Of a DNA stretch of 5,957 nucleotides, positions 5,183 to 5,957 are shown piece after piece. The translations under genes and the position numbers were made by a program. The stretch is from contig JAOZTV010000199.1 in assembly GCA_029939015.1 (NCBI GenBank), positions 1-5,957 on the forward strand. Reading direction: 5' to 3'. Origin of the DNA: Candidatus Aminicenantota bacterium (lineage in GTDB: Bacteria; Acidobacteriota; Aminicenantia; UBA2199). The notes beneath the pieces are model-generated. The model searched no databases and was not told the origin of the DNA. It worked only from the letters and a program-made list of their open reading frames with translations. Each line of letters starts with the position of its first letter. Positions within the stretch are counted from its first letter, which is position 1.

Positions 5183-5957
5183 TTAATGCCCTTTAACAGG
5201 ATATGTTTTTTCTCCTGCTTCAATCTTTATATTTAACTCATTTTCCTCTGGTGGTATTGCACAATTATATGCAGGTGAGTAATTACAAAGTGGATTAAAG
5301 GCAAGGTTAAAATCAAGTTTGAAGTTTTTGCCTTTTGGAAATGGAAGTTCAAGATATCGGCCAGAATAGTATGAACCTTTTCCTGTTGTTTTATCTATAA
5401 AAGGTATAAAAAGATAATCAACATTACTGATTTTTGAACTATATGCATATAGAACATATTGTTTTTTATTAATTTTAAAAGATATTTTAGAACTTCTATA
5501 AAATATTTTTTCAAGATTTCTACTGGTCAGCATAATTACCTTTTCAGGATTTTTAATTTTTTCAATTTTTGCATCTACGAAAAATTTTTCATTTACTGGA
5601 TAATATTTTAAACTTGTAAAAATTTTTATAATTTCTCTTTCCGGGTCAAATAAAGTCGCGATTAGATACTTCTCCAATGGATAGATAATTAAGGTATATT
5701 TATCAAATTTAATTTTTGACCTATATTTTAACTTTTCACCAGATTTAATTTTTTCCTTCTCAAAATAACATTTTACATTATTTAGAGCATCATCAAAAGC
5801 CCATGAATTCTCTTTAAACTTTATAGAGAAAAGAGAACTTTCTTCTTTTTTTTTCATAAAAATAAAACTCGTTTTAGTCTTATTAAGATAGTATTTTGCA
5901 TCTTTTAGAGCAATCAGTCTGACCTTTCCTGCCAATGGAGAGATATCATCATTTTTA
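5183..5957 (-). CDS. DUF1684 domain protein, N-terminus cut by the window edge
   Basis: The minus-strand frame is open from the right edge to the TAA at 5183. A TTG at 5935-5933 could start it (250 residues), but the frame continues upstream as KNDDISP with no RBS before the TTG, so the true start is probably beyond the window. Numbered from that TTG, the C-terminal half carries the DUF1684 hallmarks: FDPERE (96-101), a YYPV (111-114) segment, then FIDKTTGKGSYYSGRYLELP (179-198), LDFNLAFNPLC (207-217), YNCAIPPEENEL (223-234) and AGEKTY (240-245). Cys217 and Cys225 match the conserved pair. Family members normally read C-P-L-P-P and N-R-L; this protein has C-A-I-P-P and N-E-L. The domain has no established biochemical function; many members are exported. 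An in-frame Met27 within a Lys/A-rich tract is a poorer start, lying inside conserved context. It is convergent with the HtrA-like gene. Confidence 0.85.
   Translation of the reverse strand, partial: KNDDISPLAGKVRLIALKDAKYYLNKTKTSFIFMKKKEESSLFSIKFKENSWAFDDALNNVKCYFEKEKIKSGEKLKYRSKIKFDKYTLIIYPLEKYLIATLFDPEREIIKIFTSLKYYPVNEKFFVDAKIEKIKNPEKVIMLTSRNLEKIFYRSSKISFKINKKQYVLYAYSSKISNVDYLFIPFIDKTTGKGSYYSGRYLELPFPKGKNFKLDFNLAFNPLCNYSPAYNCAIPPEENELNIKIEAGEKTYPVKGH

Overview
The window is strongly AT-rich, with Lys-, Ile- and Asn-heavy proteins. It looks like chromosomal DNA from a low-GC Gram-negative, probably poorly characterised bacterium. The evidence is two GspG-type prepilins, a signal-peptide protein of the HtrA/PDZ architecture, ordinary sigma-70-like promoters and strong AGGAGG-type ribosome-binding sites. 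The phylum cannot be fixed from the sequence alone.

Layout, left to right. (1) Positions 1-319, minus: the N-terminal third or less of a sodium:solute symporter, cut by the left edge. (2) Positions 483-1115, minus: a GspG-like prepilin. (3) Positions 1201-2604, minus: a 467-residue AAA-type ATPase with a C-terminal PD-(D/E)XK-like segment (the 'DUF234/archaeal ATPase' type). (4) Positions 2866-3483, minus: a second, paralogous GspG-like prepilin. (5) Positions 3788-5116, plus: an HtrA-like protein with one PDZ domain, in which all three catalytic triad positions appear to be replaced, followed by a very Lys-rich coiled-coil tail. (6) Positions 5183-5957, minus: a DUF1684 protein whose N-terminus runs off the right edge.

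How the genes relate. The two prepilins are clear paralogues. They share an almost identical promoter/RBS cassette (TTGAWW-17-TATATT, then AACGGAGGT) and flank the ATPase as direct repeats. The ATPase is not a pilus assembly motor. It has its own near-consensus promoter (TTGACA-17-TATTAT) beside a GC-rich inverted repeat, and looks like an independent, possibly mobile cassette placed between the pilins. The HtrA-like gene is transcribed away from the second pilin; their shared intergenic region carries both promoters. No secretion or pilus machinery genes are visible, so the pilins may be satellites of a system encoded elsewhere.

The most notable observations are the apparent triple-dead HtrA pseudoprotease with a basic coiled-coil tail, the operator-like inverted repeat at the ATPase promoter, the A11 tract directly after the start codon of the first pilin, and two decayed copies of a dispersed intergenic repeat. 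I see no CRISPR array, tRNA, rRNA or insertion sequence.
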